Positions 38,447 to 50,837 of a stretch of 64,000 nt of DNA are shown here, one piece after another. The translations under genes were made by a program, and so were the position numbers. Every line of letters begins with the position of its first letter. The stretch's first letter is position 1. Under the pieces are notes generated by a model, which did no database searches, was not told where the DNA came from, and saw only the letters and a program-made list of their open reading frames with translations. The DNA is from Quillaja saponaria (lineage: Eukaryota > Streptophyta > Magnoliopsida > Fabales > Quillajaceae). The stretch spans positions 30,067,235 through 30,131,234 of the forward strand of contig CM055607.1 of the NCBI GenBank assembly GCA_029379385.1. The letters run 5' to 3'.

Positions 38447-41309
38447 TCTTTTTTACCAGAATCTTGTGTAGAGTTTCATATTTGGAAGTTCCAGGCAAGA
38501 TCGTTTTAACCCAGATTGGGGGAGTGGAACCCAAACTATTGCTAAAAAGGGAAAAATATATTTTTAACTTATATCTGCAAGCAACCTTTTCCCTTCGATA
38601 GGTTTTGTTGCAAATTGGAATTGTTAAAAATAAATTTTATACACAGCCTTTGCCCTTCACGAAGTTTTGTTGCAAATTGGAAATGTTAAGTGAGTTAGAA
38701 TTGCATCAGGAAAAAAAAAACTAATGATTTTCTATTAGTTGAAGAACGTGGACATTTGATTTGGTAGACATTGTAATGATATTCCCCTTGTTTTCCCTTG
38801 TGTAAAAATAGTTTAATATGCCACATGTGAATTTTGTGTTAAATTCCAGTGTCAAGACTTGCATCTGTCTGATTACTTATATCGGGCGGAGTTCCATCAT
38901 TTCCTATAAACAAAAATATGTCGGACCGATTTTAGAATTTGGATTAGTCTCTTCCTGGGAAAAATGGAATTGCAGAACCATTTCATGTTTCAGTAACTTG
39001 ATACATATCTACTAAAATTATTTGTCAGTTTATTCAGCAATGAAGTACATATCCAATTGAGATGTACTTAGCATCATCATTGATGATCTCCAGAGTTATC
39101 ACAACTCTAATGTATAATGGAAGTAGTTGACAATAGGACAAGCATTATAGTTAATCTCACATTTGACACTAATCAGACTCGCATGCTCCTGTCAAACATC
39201 AGGTGCACCAACAACCAGTAAAACTTTGAATAATCAACAGGCAGATTGTACAACACTCGGAAGGTAGGCTCAGTCATAGGCAGTAGCCTGCTCCTGCATC
39301 CAACAGACAATTAGAAAAGTGGAATGGATATGGTTTCACAAAACTGGGATGCTCAACAGTCAATCACAACGAAACTGCCCCAAAAAGTTTAATACTAAGA
39401 TAATTAAATATTTAAATGAGATATATAAGATGTCAAGTTTCTTTGGTGTAAAAAAATATCACAACTGGCATGTATGTGGATGCATGCATAATCAAACTTG
39501 TCAACTTCATCAAGGGAAGAAAAACTTCTAACCATAAAAATTGCAGAACAGATGCATCTATTTAAGGAAACCCTCTTCCATCTTAAAAGGAACACTTACC
39601 CAATAGCTTCAGGAGCCTGACAAGTTGAAATGCAAAACTAAGCGAGGAAGACAATTACCACTAGGATAAAAGGCCATTGGTTATGCAGATAGCTTTAAAT
39701 GCAGAAAAATGCATTGAACTGGACATTTGAGTTGATCAGACTAATCAGCTTTTGTAATTTGCAATAATTTTCCTCATTTTCCTACTTCCTCTTTCCAGAT
39801 AAAGACATTATGTGGTCCTGACTATCAGGAGCCTCTAGATTAGCCATTGAATTTTTTCCTTTTTTTCTTCTTGTTTGATACTTCAGATTCTTAGAACAAG
39901 CATGACGCGCATGTATAGAACCCATGATCTTTCTTTTCACTCAGTTCTTGAAGGGGATGCAGGTGCTCTTAAGCTCAATCATCGTTGCTGAGCTCTGTTT
40001 TTCATCTCCAAATCATATCTATCATAAATCAAGCTACAGAATCAACACCTAAGTAAGATAGGGAAAAATCAACACCTGCTTCTCAGTTGCACTTTGGACA
40101 GATATTAAAAATACATAACAATGATAGTTTTCAGGAAAAGAAATTATGACAGTTGCAAGAAATCAATTGTTTCAGAAATACAATCTGGAAGACAACATGA
40201 TCATTTTATAAAATCCCCAAGACAGTTATGCATATCCAGAAATCACCATTGGAGATAGAGATTCATAAGAGAATAGTAATATCACCTGAGCAATCATAGC
40301 TTGCAGCATGGGATGGTGACTGCAGCAGATGCTTTTCTTGAAGGAATAAGCTGAATCAATAGTGCAATTCAGGGGTAATGGTATACTCTAAATTTTAGCA
40401 TTACACACATAGCAGAATGTAAGAATTTCCCATGGAGGTGTATGACTAGTTCTTTGTTCTAGCCTATATTATCATATTAAGAGCTCACCTTCCAATTCCA
40501 ATTACTTATTATCAAATAAATTTCATTTTTGTCCTTAGCAACACACATTAATCTTTTTAATCTTTCAGGAAAAAAAAAAAAAAGGACCTCTACATTATTG
40601 GTCACTATCTTGGCACTGACTTGATCCCAATTCCAATCAAAACGTCTAGTAAGTTAATCTCAGATGACAAACTAAAATAAGCATGTACTGGATTTTGAAA
40701 CAAAGTTGAAACCTTTTCAGTGAGCTTAATAATTACCTTGTAAGGCAGGATGATTCCAATAGCATTAGTTTCTTATGCAGGATATACATCTAAAAACTGT
40801 CTCCACAATAATCTCTCAAACTCTGTTGACTCATATTGTGGTGCTTGTCTCCCTTGTGGGAGATAGAAAGCAGAAGGATTCTGTACCGCAATAGTCCTTA
40901 TCCTGGTAAAGTTGACACGTCAGCTCTGCGCTAGTGCATGTCTCTAAATGTTAACTACAAAAAGAAGAATATCTGTACTATGAAATCCTTAAGAAAGAGT
41001 TCCTTAATAATTTTGTATTTTATTAATCACAATTAACTTTAATCTAACAAATAATGGGAAATAGTTCTAATTAATTTACCAAAGAGTTAAAGAAGCTTGG
41101 TTTTTGAATTGTAACATCTATCAGAATGAATAGCACTATACATCAGAACGTGTTAGATGGCATCAATAAAACACAACACACAAGAGAGGCATACCCCACA
41201 GTTCAAGCACAAGTGATTGATGCATATCTTGGTTTAATTGCAACCTCTCAGGTGTTCAGGGTTCACCTTTTAATGCCACTGAACAGCCATAGCTTTTACT
41301 CTGTTTTCC
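38447..41309. other. Intergenic region between RH57 and the PPR gene, no gene recognised
   Basis: This space lies between two genes whose 3' ends face each other. It should hold both 3' untranslated regions, and the excess length is unexplained. Open frames are all below 100 codons and without motifs. A poly-A run at 40570-40582 is the only simple repeat of note. Confidence 0.5.
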
Positions 41310-43613
41310 TCAGCAAAGTGGTTCACCAAGCGACAGTGTGTGGAGTGTCTCATTAATATCATCCAGCATCTGCAACCACAACTCTTCTAGCATTGTGTAT
41401 ACATCGCTCCTTTCTGGATGACAGCTATCATCTGCAAAAAACACGTGGATCTTATCCTTGACTTCAATCCAGCTGTGACCTGGAACCTTTTTTACACCTT
41501 TTTCTTTCATTAGGCTCCTTAGTTTTGCAACATCTTCCCAACTTCCTGAAGATGCATGTAAATTGCAAAGTAATACAAGCGCAGCAGAATTAGAACAATC
41601 AAGTTTTAGTATATTTTCTGCAGCCCTCTTAGCCATGTCAAGGTTCCCATGAGTTTTACAAGCACCAAGTAGAGTTTTCCATGCCACAATGTCAGGATCA
41701 AATGCCATTTTGTTGATAAAATCCTCTGCTTCATACAAGCATCCAGCACGAGCAAGCAAGTCAACCATGCAAGAACAATGCTCTCTTGTGGGCACAATCC
41801 CATGTTCCATCTGCATGGCTCTGTAAAACTGCCACCCTTCTTCTACCAGTCCAAAATGACTGCAAGCAGTGAGCACTGCCACAAAGGTGACCTCATTTGG
41901 TTGAACACCTATATTTCTCATCATTCTAAAGAGTTCAAGAGCTTCGTGTCCATTTCCAAACTGAGTGTATCCAACAATTAAACTACTCCATGAGACGACA
42001 TCTGGAGTACTGGTTGAATTGAATACATTTTGAGCACTTTTAAGGGATCCACACTTTGCATACATGTCAATCAATCCATTGGAGACAGGAACATCAAGCA
42101 TAAGTCCAGTTTTAATAGTAAAGCAGTGGACTTGATATCCAACTTGTAGAGATGCTAATTCTGCACAGGCCCCCAAAACAGTAGTTATTGTAATATGATC
42201 AGGCTTGTTCTCAGAAGAAAGCATTTGCTTCAATAAACTAAAGGCTTCTCCAGCTTGGTTGTGCTGCAGGCATGCTGTAAGAATTGCATTCCAGGAAATT
42301 ATGTTGGCACTTCTTCTCAAATCTTTGAACACATCAAATGCATCATACAAATTTGAGCACTTTGTGTACATGGTTAATAGAGAGTTGCAAACTGGTACAT
42401 CTTTGCCAAAACCCATCTTGATAATATGACAATGAATGTACATGCCTTGATAGAGTGTCAAGGTGCTTGTGCAAGCAGAAAGTAAGGACAGGAAAGTAAT
42501 ACTGTCTGGAATCAATCCCAAATGCCTCATCTGAGAAAAAAATGATATGGCTTCATTAGAAGCCCTGGCATCAGAAAATGCAGCAATAATTGCATTCCAG
42601 GATACCAAATCAGGCCTGTCAATCTGACAAAATGCTATTTTCGCTGACTCCAGCCATCCAAGTTTTGCAAACATGTCCGAAAGGGAGCACCCAGCATAAG
42701 AGTTTCTGCCTAACCCAAATTTAGTACAGATTCCATGTATTTGCCTTCCATATTCTGGCTCCAGGAGGCTGGCACAAGCACTGAAAACACTGCCAAATAT
42801 ATACTCATTGGGCTGGTAAACTCCCTGGGAAAGCATTTCTCTAAAAATACTTAAGGCTTCTAGCTCCTTACCAAGTCGAGAAAACCCTGCTATCATCGAA
42901 CCCCAAGAAATCAAATCCTTTATTGCAATCATAGAAAACACATATGAGGCATCAGAAATTTGTCCAAACCTTGTGTACATTGCAATAAGAGCATTTTGTG
43001 GAACAATATGACAACCAAATTTAGATTTAAGGACATGGGCATGCAGTTGCCTTCCCAAAGCTACATCACCTTGACCTGAGCAAGCCTTAATTATGCATCC
43101 AAAGGTTAACTGATCGGGCACATTACCTGATCGTAGCATTGCTATATACAACTTGATGGCATCATTTTCTTGACCATTTTGTGAGTATCCAGAAATCATT
43201 GAAGTCCAAGAGACCACATTCGTCAGAGGCATTGCATCAAAAACCTTTCTAGCATCCTTCATTGAACCACATTTTCCATACATATTAAGAATATGGTTCT
43301 GAAGAGTAAGGTCTAAATGATAGTTGGAATTCAAAATTTGATTGTGGACTTTCTGGCCATGTTCAAGAGATTTACAGTAGCAGCAGACCGAGACCAAATT
43401 TGCGTAAGTGCTTGGTTTTACATGAAAACTTGTATTCTTTACCAAGAAATCAAATGCTTCAAGAGCTTCTTTGTAGAGGTTTTTCTTGCACAGGTAGCTA
43501 ATGTAATCATTGCTTGATAATTCCGTTCTGAAATTGGACAGAGCAGCCGATTGTACAATAGGTTGAACACAACTGGAGATAAATCGTAATTGGGTTTCTA
43601 AGTGTTTTATCAT
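41310..43613 (-). CDS. PLS-type pentatricopeptide repeat protein, E/E+ class (At3g53360-like)
   Basis: This single long exon has its first ATG at 43613, giving 767 residues, almost the length of Arabidopsis At3g53360 (768). The frame is open further upstream but without ATG. About 15-18 PPR motifs in P-L-S order cover most of the protein; typical pieces are NHILNMYGKCGSMKDARKVF, VVSWTSMISGYSQNG and NGLIDMYAKCGSLKSAQNVF. The C-terminus has the E region (VDLLARAGCLYEAEDFI, then AWKTLLGACKTHGN) and an E+ stretch (VPGHSWIEVKDKIHVF), and stops without a DYW deaminase domain. Proteins of this class bind organellar RNA and usually act in C-to-U editing with a partner supplying the deaminase; the family member is annotated as mitochondrial. 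The RNA target cannot be told from the sequence as read here. Confidence 0.93.
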   Translation of the reverse strand: MIKHLETQLRFISSCVQPIVQSAALSNFRTELSSNDYISYLCKKNLYKEALEAFDFLVKNTSFHVKPSTYANLVSVCCYCKSLEHGQKVHNQILNSNYHLDLTLQNHILNMYGKCGSMKDARKVFDAMPLTNVVSWTSMISGYSQNGQENDAIKLYIAMLRSGNVPDQLTFGCIIKACSGQGDVALGRQLHAHVLKSKFGCHIVPQNALIAMYTRFGQISDASYVFSMIAIKDLISWGSMIAGFSRLGKELEALSIFREMLSQGVYQPNEYIFGSVFSACASLLEPEYGRQIHGICTKFGLGRNSYAGCSLSDMFAKLGWLESAKIAFCQIDRPDLVSWNAIIAAFSDARASNEAISFFSQMRHLGLIPDSITFLSLLSACTSTLTLYQGMYIHCHIIKMGFGKDVPVCNSLLTMYTKCSNLYDAFDVFKDLRRSANIISWNAILTACLQHNQAGEAFSLLKQMLSSENKPDHITITTVLGACAELASLQVGYQVHCFTIKTGLMLDVPVSNGLIDMYAKCGSLKSAQNVFNSTSTPDVVSWSSLIVGYTQFGNGHEALELFRMMRNIGVQPNEVTFVAVLTACSHFGLVEEGWQFYRAMQMEHGIVPTREHCSCMVDLLARAGCLYEAEDFINKMAFDPDIVAWKTLLGACKTHGNLDMAKRAAENILKLDCSNSAALVLLCNLHASSGSWEDVAKLRSLMKEKGVKKVPGHSWIEVKDKIHVFFADDSCHPERSDVYTMLEELWLQMLDDINETLHTLSLGEPLC

Positions 43614-43843
43614 GGTTATGAGACTTGTACAAAGCGAAATAAGCAAAACTCCAGCTACAGTTGAGAAACAACATTACTAGAACAGGCACTGCTGAGGGCT
43701 GAGTGCTGAAAAGGAATTAGCCATTAACGACTGTTTCCATTTTTCCAATGAATAAAACAATATATGCAAAAATTGAATAAGCATTTTTTTTTTCTTGCTT
43801 CAATTGGATTAGCATATTTTGAATACATTTAGGAAGCCAGGTA

Positions 43844-46800
43844 TTAAATACCCAAAAGAAGGCTATATGGGTATGGAAAGAATGCCTTCACGTGGTCTTT
43901 CTCATGATCTAGGTCCTTCACCTGCATGAATTCAACTTCCAGAACCTTTGGAGATTTTGGGAGAGAAACTGCAACCTCCCAGCTGGACAATTCTCCTATT
44001 AAGAATTCATCTCCCAACAACACTGAAAAAAAAAAAAAATCGAAAGTACCATTATATCTTTGACCAAACTACCTAAGAGATTGAAAGAGTGACAATTCTA
44101 AAAGATTTTACCTTTAAGGACATGGACAAGAGATTAATAAAAGCAAAGAAAACAGATGAATTTGATCCAGAACATGGGGAACGGCCATGAGGAGTATACC
44201 AAACAAAAACATAATTTTGATGAAAGACCTATCCGACTATAGGTCAAAAGATCCATTAATATATAAATGCAATGCCCAGATTTCTTCAACTATTAAAAAC
44301 AAGTCAATTGCCGAAGTTCTAAAGACAACATGATGAATATCTTATTAACAACTTAACCAGAAAATAACTCATTCAATCTTTTGCAAAGCACAAAACTTTC
44401 ATTGTTTTCCCCTCCTTGAAAAAACACCCAAATATCATATCCAGAATTCCCTGGTGCAACATGTATAACAAGTAAATGAACCTTGGCGGTCACTTAAGTA
44501 GCTCTCAGCGGCCATTTTTCAAACAGATAGTGTGTGAAGTAAAGCACATATTTATCATACATGAACACAAATTAAACATATGAAAAAACTTTGACAAACC
44601 AATTCCACTAGGAATGGAAATAAAATTCATCATAAAGACTTCAAATTTCACATCAGCCAAAAAGAAAAATCAATACAAAATATCTGAAAGGAAGAAATGT
44701 TTTCAGTATTCACTATCAATAATCTACGAGAACATGGGTGCCTAAAATGTTGAAGAAAATAAAATAAATTTTCTAAGTTGTTTCAACAGAAAACAATTAT
44801 TTTGGGAAAAGTTTTCAGGATAAACTTTTCTTTGCTATAATTTTCTTTTGTTTGGTTCTTTAGAAATATTTTCCATAAAAAATATTTCTTTCGTTAGGAC
44901 AAATAAACAAAAGCAATTTTTTATAAACTTTTAAAAACACCATTTTTGACATAAAAATTCAAATTTTAATAATCCGATAATTAAATTAAAAATCATCATT
45001 AATTATGAGCATAAATACGAATCTTGATCTTACTAAAATGATGTTTTATGGCTCAAATAATATTACAACATTAAAAATATAATGAAGAATTGAGTTGTAA
45101 TTCTCTTTGACAGCACTCACAAATAACTGTCTTGCTCAACCAAGAATCACATGCACTAAAATTCTTTATTCTCTAAAGATCATCTTGTTTTAAAAATCTC
45201 AATAATATATGCATAAATTTGTCACCAATTTAGTAGAATATATCTAACATAAAAACCTGTCTATAATATAAAGTTGAATACTGGCTTATGATACACTGAA
45301 TTTTTTAGAAAACTGGGTCAATTGCCATATCCTGCATCAACAAGATAATATTTTCTTACACGAAGAGAAAAATATAAAACACATGAGACAGTTCCTAAAA
45401 AAAACAAAATCACATTAGCAAAAATAATATGCAACATCTAGTTGTAGATAAGGAGACCTTCAAATGCACTATCACCTGATATTTATGTGATGTTTTCACA
45501 AGATTGAGTGACTAAGCATCTTTTTCTTCATTGCCCTTTTATTTGGAACATTTGGTGTAGGCTATTTAAAAGATTTTTTGAAGATTCATTACCATAAATT
45601 CGGCGCAAATATGGACATCAAGAGTATTTGTAGATGTGCTTTCTTTGAGGTCATTTGGAGAGTTTGGTCAGAGCGTAATGCGAGAATCTTCCGTGAGCAT
45701 CATCTATCAAGACAATTTATCAGGGATAAGATTGTTTTTCTAGCTTCACTTTGGTGCATTTCTTCAGAGGCCTTTCGGGGCATTCCTCTAGTAGATATAC
45801 AATGTGATTTGGAGAGCTTTAATATTTTAAACTTGTACTTATCTTTTGTATTTTCATTTTCATTTTTATTTTTCTTTGAGGGATTAGTATTCTCCTTTGT
45901 ATTCCTCTCTTTCTCAGTAAAATCTTCTTTTCTTATCAAAAAATAAAAAATAAAAATGCAACATCTAGTTCAAAATCCATAAAAGTTACAGATATTTTAA
46001 GTGCAGCTCACTAATTTGAAAGAAATGCCTTACTAAACTGATATAGAAAAATCTTAGTTCATATTTTGCAGAGTCCAACAATGTAATCCTAAACCAATAA
46101 GTCCTGTAATGCATTAAGGCTAATTACAAGCTGATACAAACATGGCTTGAAAGTTAATCCTCAAGAAAACCTATGTTTTCATTGCTGAATTAACTGAAGA
46201 AACAAAATATTTGGGAGTTCCCCTATACTCTGGCAAATTTGTACAGCCATAACAGAAGAAACATCCACATCAATAACCAATTTGGGATCTAAATATAATC
46301 ATAACAAGGAAATCAGAAGCAGCTCAAAAGCAAATTGTCACATGCAAGTGAAATGGATTATGGTATTAGGTAATATGAAAATCATGTAAAGCATAATCAC
46401 CTGTTCTGTAAAAGGAAGGGACCAAAATAATAGAGGAAAAGAAAACAAAATCAGATCCTAAGGAACCAATAAGACCATAAAAGTTTATAATGTCCCTGAG
46501 GAGCTGAGCATGTGTCAGAATATGATCCTTAAAAGTCATGCCATTTGCTCCAACCAAAGGCACCAAATTACAGCAAACATGCCACACCTCCAACTAACTT
46601 TCCTCTTTCTTCCCAACTAATTTTCCGTTCAGTTTTATCATCCAAGCACTGCATTATAATAAGATTACTCATATTTAGACAAAAAAGCTAGCACTCAGTT
46701 TAGCTAATAAGATAACTTATTTAAATAAGATCCAATTGCTTTAACACAACAATCACACATGGATCAAAATATAATTGTGCCATTAAGAAAGACACATCTT

Positions 46801-48217
46801 ATCACTGTGACAACACCCAACTGTAGATACACAAATCAAATGTTACAAACCTTAACTTCTAAATACGTTGCATTTCATTATTCATCATACTAGATGATAA
46901 AATAAAAATAAAAACACTAAAATGTTTTCTCATTTCAGACATGGTTGAAGAGAGAAATTGGTGTTTCACTCGAAGACATGAAGATGGTTAAAAGGTAGAA
47001 AAATTTAAAGAAGACAAGTGACAAACCCTTTGTAAGGAGATATTAGTGCACAATTTGTCTCTCCTTGTACCTAGCTATTTCAGAGTGTTTTTGGGAAACT
47101 CACTAACCCCCCCTGCTTCTCCTTCAAAATCTGATTCTTATGTCATGAAAACCATCCAATGACCTTGAAAGTTCCACTCAGGCCAACACAAAGTGAAAGG
47201 AAGGGGGTCGGATGGACAGGATGAGAAAGTGGGTATCAGGAATTTGGGGTAGTTCACATATTCATAGCTTTACAGCTCATTTCCCCCAAAATCATTCAAC
47301 CTCTCATTTCTCTTCTCATTGATAACCGTCTCTGCTTATCTCAATAAAAGCAGGAATTTTAGAATGGGTGTTTGAATCTAACTTGATACCCAATCAAGAT
47401 AGAGAAGAATCAAACCCACATAAAACTCACAAGCTAAGTGAGATATTAATGAAGAATGAGCTACTACTAGATTATGAATGACATATGACAGTAAACTGTG
47501 AGGAAACTAGTTTTGCGCATGAACAGCTGAACAAAAACTCTGACAGAAATCCAATATTCAGAAAAGAAAGGCATCTGCCTACTGAGGTAATAAAAGATTA
47601 CAGGAAACTCCCTATCTAAATCTGACAATTGAAGAGAATCTAAATTCCCGAGTTCACTAAAAATTTACATGAAATGAAAAAAAAATTCATAAAGTTTTCT
47701 CAGCAATCAAACAATGGAGAAAAAAATTGGCAGAAATCATAATCAACTTACCTATTCGCACTATCTCGGACATTCAATGCTTCACCGGCTCGATTTGTTA
47801 GCCTAAATAAATCAGGTTCAAAACGAAATAGAGATTCAGCAAGCTCCTCGTGAAGGAGAAAACCAGTGGTGGTGGCAGCGTGAACAGCATTGCGGAGTGG
47901 CCAACGTGGCGGTGTAAGGTGCGGCCGAGAGAGTGGGATGACGAACACGAACGCTGGAAGGAAATGGTTACTCGGGGTTCTTTTAAGAAAAAATTTTCTT
48001 CCAAAATATAAGAGAAAGTTGAATGGGGAATGGAAATATTTTCTGATTAGTGTTTTGTTTCTGATTCAACAAACAACAAAAATTGTTTTCAATTCAGAAA
48101 TTTTCTTCCAAAGAAGTCATTTCTAACGAAACAAACAGAGCCTAAACGAATTGAAAAATATCAGAATCAAAGCTTGTTCTCACCGGACGAATTGAAGCTG
48201 AGCTGAGCAATGAGCAT
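43844..48217 (-). CDS. Unrecognised spliced gene, four exons, 169 residues
   Basis: I assembled this gene from splice signals; I do not recognise the protein. Exons: 48184-48217 (MLIAQLSFNSS), 47752-47953, 46401-46495 and 43844-44022. Lengths 34, 202, 95 and 179 sum to 510, and all three junction phases agree. Junctions are strong: donors TCCG|GTGAGA, AATAG|GTAAGT and AACAG|GTGATT; acceptors TTTCCTTCCAG, GCTCCTCAG and a T-rich tract ending TTTCAG. Exon 2 has balanced amino-acid usage (ATTTGFLLHEELAESLF, then RFEPDLFRLTNRAGEAL). Exon 3 encodes a hydrophobic stretch (LGSDFVFFSSIILVPSF) that could cross a membrane. The last exon is mixed charged and hydrophobic (SWEVAVSLPKSPKVLEVEF) and ends FFPYPYSLLLGI. 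The stop codon lies 230 bp upstream of the PPR start in the same direction. A truncated LINE sits in the last intron. A small membrane protein is possible; no function is proposed. Missed or extra exons are possible. Confidence 0.55.
45444..45955 (+). mobile_element. 5'-truncated LINE 3' end with perfect target-site duplications
   Basis: A 15-bp sequence, ATGCAACATCTAGTT, flanks this insert exactly at 45429-45443 and 45956-45970. Inside, the plus strand encodes the end of a plant LINE protein: a VIWRVWSERNARIF segment followed by KIVFLASLWCISSEAFRGIP, typical of the region after the reverse transcriptase. The right end is A-rich (AAAAAATAAAAAATAAAAA), as expected of target-primed insertion. 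The insert is only 512 bp, so it is strongly 5'-truncated. It lies in the third intron of the unrecognised four-exon gene, in the opposite orientation. Confidence 0.93.
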
Positions 48218-50837
48218 GTTCTGTGAGAAGCGACTATCACTAAGATCGTTTCGGTACAAATAAGGTGTATAAAGGTAATGGGCCTTGATTCAAATCTGGA
48301 CCTCATTCTAGTTACATTGTGGATATCCAACTAGCCCATGTTAAGCCCAATTACGAGTAACCCATGTCTAATCCCTTCCCCCAAGCCATTTCTTTAAGAC
48401 AATCTCCAATTTAGTTTTAGCATGTTTCAAAAGTTGTTGCAGAGAGCTAAAGTACCTGTAAAAAAAATAATTTATTTCGTGCGTTTAGCTTTCCAATGAG
48501 AAAAAAATGGAATTCTGAAAAAGAAACTTGATAATACCATAAATATGAGTATATTAACTTACCTAATTATCAAGCAGATACGTGACGACACGTCTTCATT
48601 GAATACACTATACTATATATATTATGGTACTATTTCTAAGATGTAGTTTCTGACTTTTACTCACTTTACATTCTAGAGATATATTTTACTACTCGCATCT
48701 ATGTGTTTATCAAATAAATTTTTTAAACAAAAATATAAAGTAGATATTTTAATTTTTGAAGACTCAGTTCGATAATGTTGTGATTTTTAAAAAATGTTAC
48801 TTTCATGACTCTATAGAGTTATTTTAAAAAAATTATAACAATAGTGTTTAATAAAATAATATAAAAATTACTCTCAATAAATAGAAGTCACAAATTAGTT
48901 TGTAGTAAATTCTTTGTAAAGCTATTTCAAATATTTAAATTAACTATAATAGATATTGATAATAAAAATAGAGATAATTAATCTATTGTATTAATTAATA
49001 AAAGGATAAATATAATTTTTTATTAAAAGTTTAGGTTATATTAATTTTTTTAACTTTTGAGAGTAGAATCTAGCTTTTAAAACACCTCAACCCTTAAGAT
49101 ATTTTTAAAAACACTCATGGCTTTTAAAAGCTCAAAGCATAAGCACCCCACTTTTTTTTTTTTACCAAACATAAAAAATTGACTTATGTTATTCATGATC
49201 ATAAACACCCTCCAAAAAAGCATTACCAAACTAAGTTCAAGTTTTATTTAAAAAATTAAAATGAGTTAGTGTATGAATATAAGGGAAGTAGGTAGTTATT
49301 AAAAAGTTAATTTTTTTAATTAATTTAAATTAATAAAAAAATATTTAATTTATATGAGTTAGTGGAATAATGGGTAGTTATTAATAGAAAAGAAAAATAT
49401 AAGTTTTACAGTTTTTTAATTAATTTAAATGAATGAATTGATACTTATTTTAAGTTAAAAGATCATAATAGTCTTCTTACTTTTAGAGTAATATACATAA
49501 TGCGATTTTGACTTTCGCATAAGATTACTTCTGGGAACAGCCCAATCGCCTAAGCCTGATCGCCTAATTTGTTATCTTACAAGTCTGTAAATTTAAAGAG
49601 TTGACCATCATATCGTCAGTTCAGCTCAGTCAGATCAAAACCCATTCGTACTATACAATTTTTTTTTATCAATTTCTTTTTGTTCTCGTGCTATGTTATC
49701 GACATTAATATTTAATGCCATAATTAATTACTTCAAAATTGATTGAAATCACTTTGCACTAATCATCAACCAAGTAAAACTCCTATTAAATAAAAAATAA
49801 AAAAAATCAGAATTTTCAGTACTCCATGAATGTTTTCAGTTAATCTCATTATTTAGATTTCATAATTTTTCAATCAATTTATATTTTCTCATTCTCATTT
49901 ATACATAAATAAAATAATTTTACATAATTTAATGATAAAATGACCCAACAAATTTGTAAGATATAAAAATAACTTATGTACGTTATTATTGTAGTTATTT
50001 CATTAATTCATAGTATGTAAACAAAAAAATAAAACATAATTGAGAAATTTTGAATTTTGAATGATAAAATTGACTAATAAAATTTTAAAAAAATTGAATT
50101 AAAAATTGATATAATCTTAAAAGATAAAAATAATAAATAAATTTTAATTATTTAATAACAATATAAAAATAATATCTTTTAACTATTTCAAGAAATAAAT
50201 GAACTCCATCATTATCATTATTATTATCATTATTATTATTATTATTATTATTTTGAAAGTTGGCTCTAATTAAGCATGCGTTATTTAGAAGACTCCAAGA
50301 TGTAGTGTCTAATCATATATTATTATTATTTTTTGGGTATCTATTTTGGTCAACTCAACTCCAAATTTTAGTGTAGATCTCAACAACAAACTCTATTGAA
50401 CCATGAGTTGAATGAATACCATACTACAAATGTAGTTGATGGGTTCCCATCCCAACAACTGCTATTTGGTGGAGGAGACAGCAACTCATTGTCTCATTTT
50501 TTTTATTTTTTTTCTCTTTTTCCCCTCATTCCTTTTACTTCAAGGTACAACCAACTGAAGCAATGCTTCTCACACCAATGAAAAACTTCCAAATAAAAAA
50601 TAAAAATAAAAATAATTCAGTTTGGCAGTACCAATCATAACCCAATGGCTATCTTCCAACGTTTTCCAATAACAAATAATTAATTATATAAACATTTATT
50701 CACACATTCTTCCCCTGCCATCATTTCCCACAACAATATTTTCATACATACATTTGAATTCCTTGCCCACAACTATTACTTCCATTCCACCCTAAAGATT
50801 TTGCTTCTGGGTTAGTCCATTTTGAGGTTTACAAAAA
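48218..50837. other. Intergenic AT-rich region, promoter side of IRX9
   Basis: Mostly AT-rich DNA with no coding frame, containing an ATT/ATC microsatellite at about 50208-50252. The last 500 bp are the IRX9 upstream region, which ends in a pyrimidine-rich leader. Confidence 0.5.
50208..50252. repeat. Trinucleotide microsatellite (ATT/ATC)n
   Basis: Units of ATC and ATT alternate, then pass into a pure ATT run. Confidence 0.85.

Noticed and set aside
44740..48140. Similar GAAAATATTTTC-type AT-rich stretches near 44760-44900 and 48000-48140 that might be a MITE
   Set aside because: Similarity is short and AT-rich, and no terminal repeats or target duplications could be defined.
50550..50556. 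ACCAACT, a match to the secondary-wall MYB element, 282 bp upstream of IRX9
   Set aside because: A degenerate 7-bp motif is expected by chance; without conservation data it is not reported as a site.
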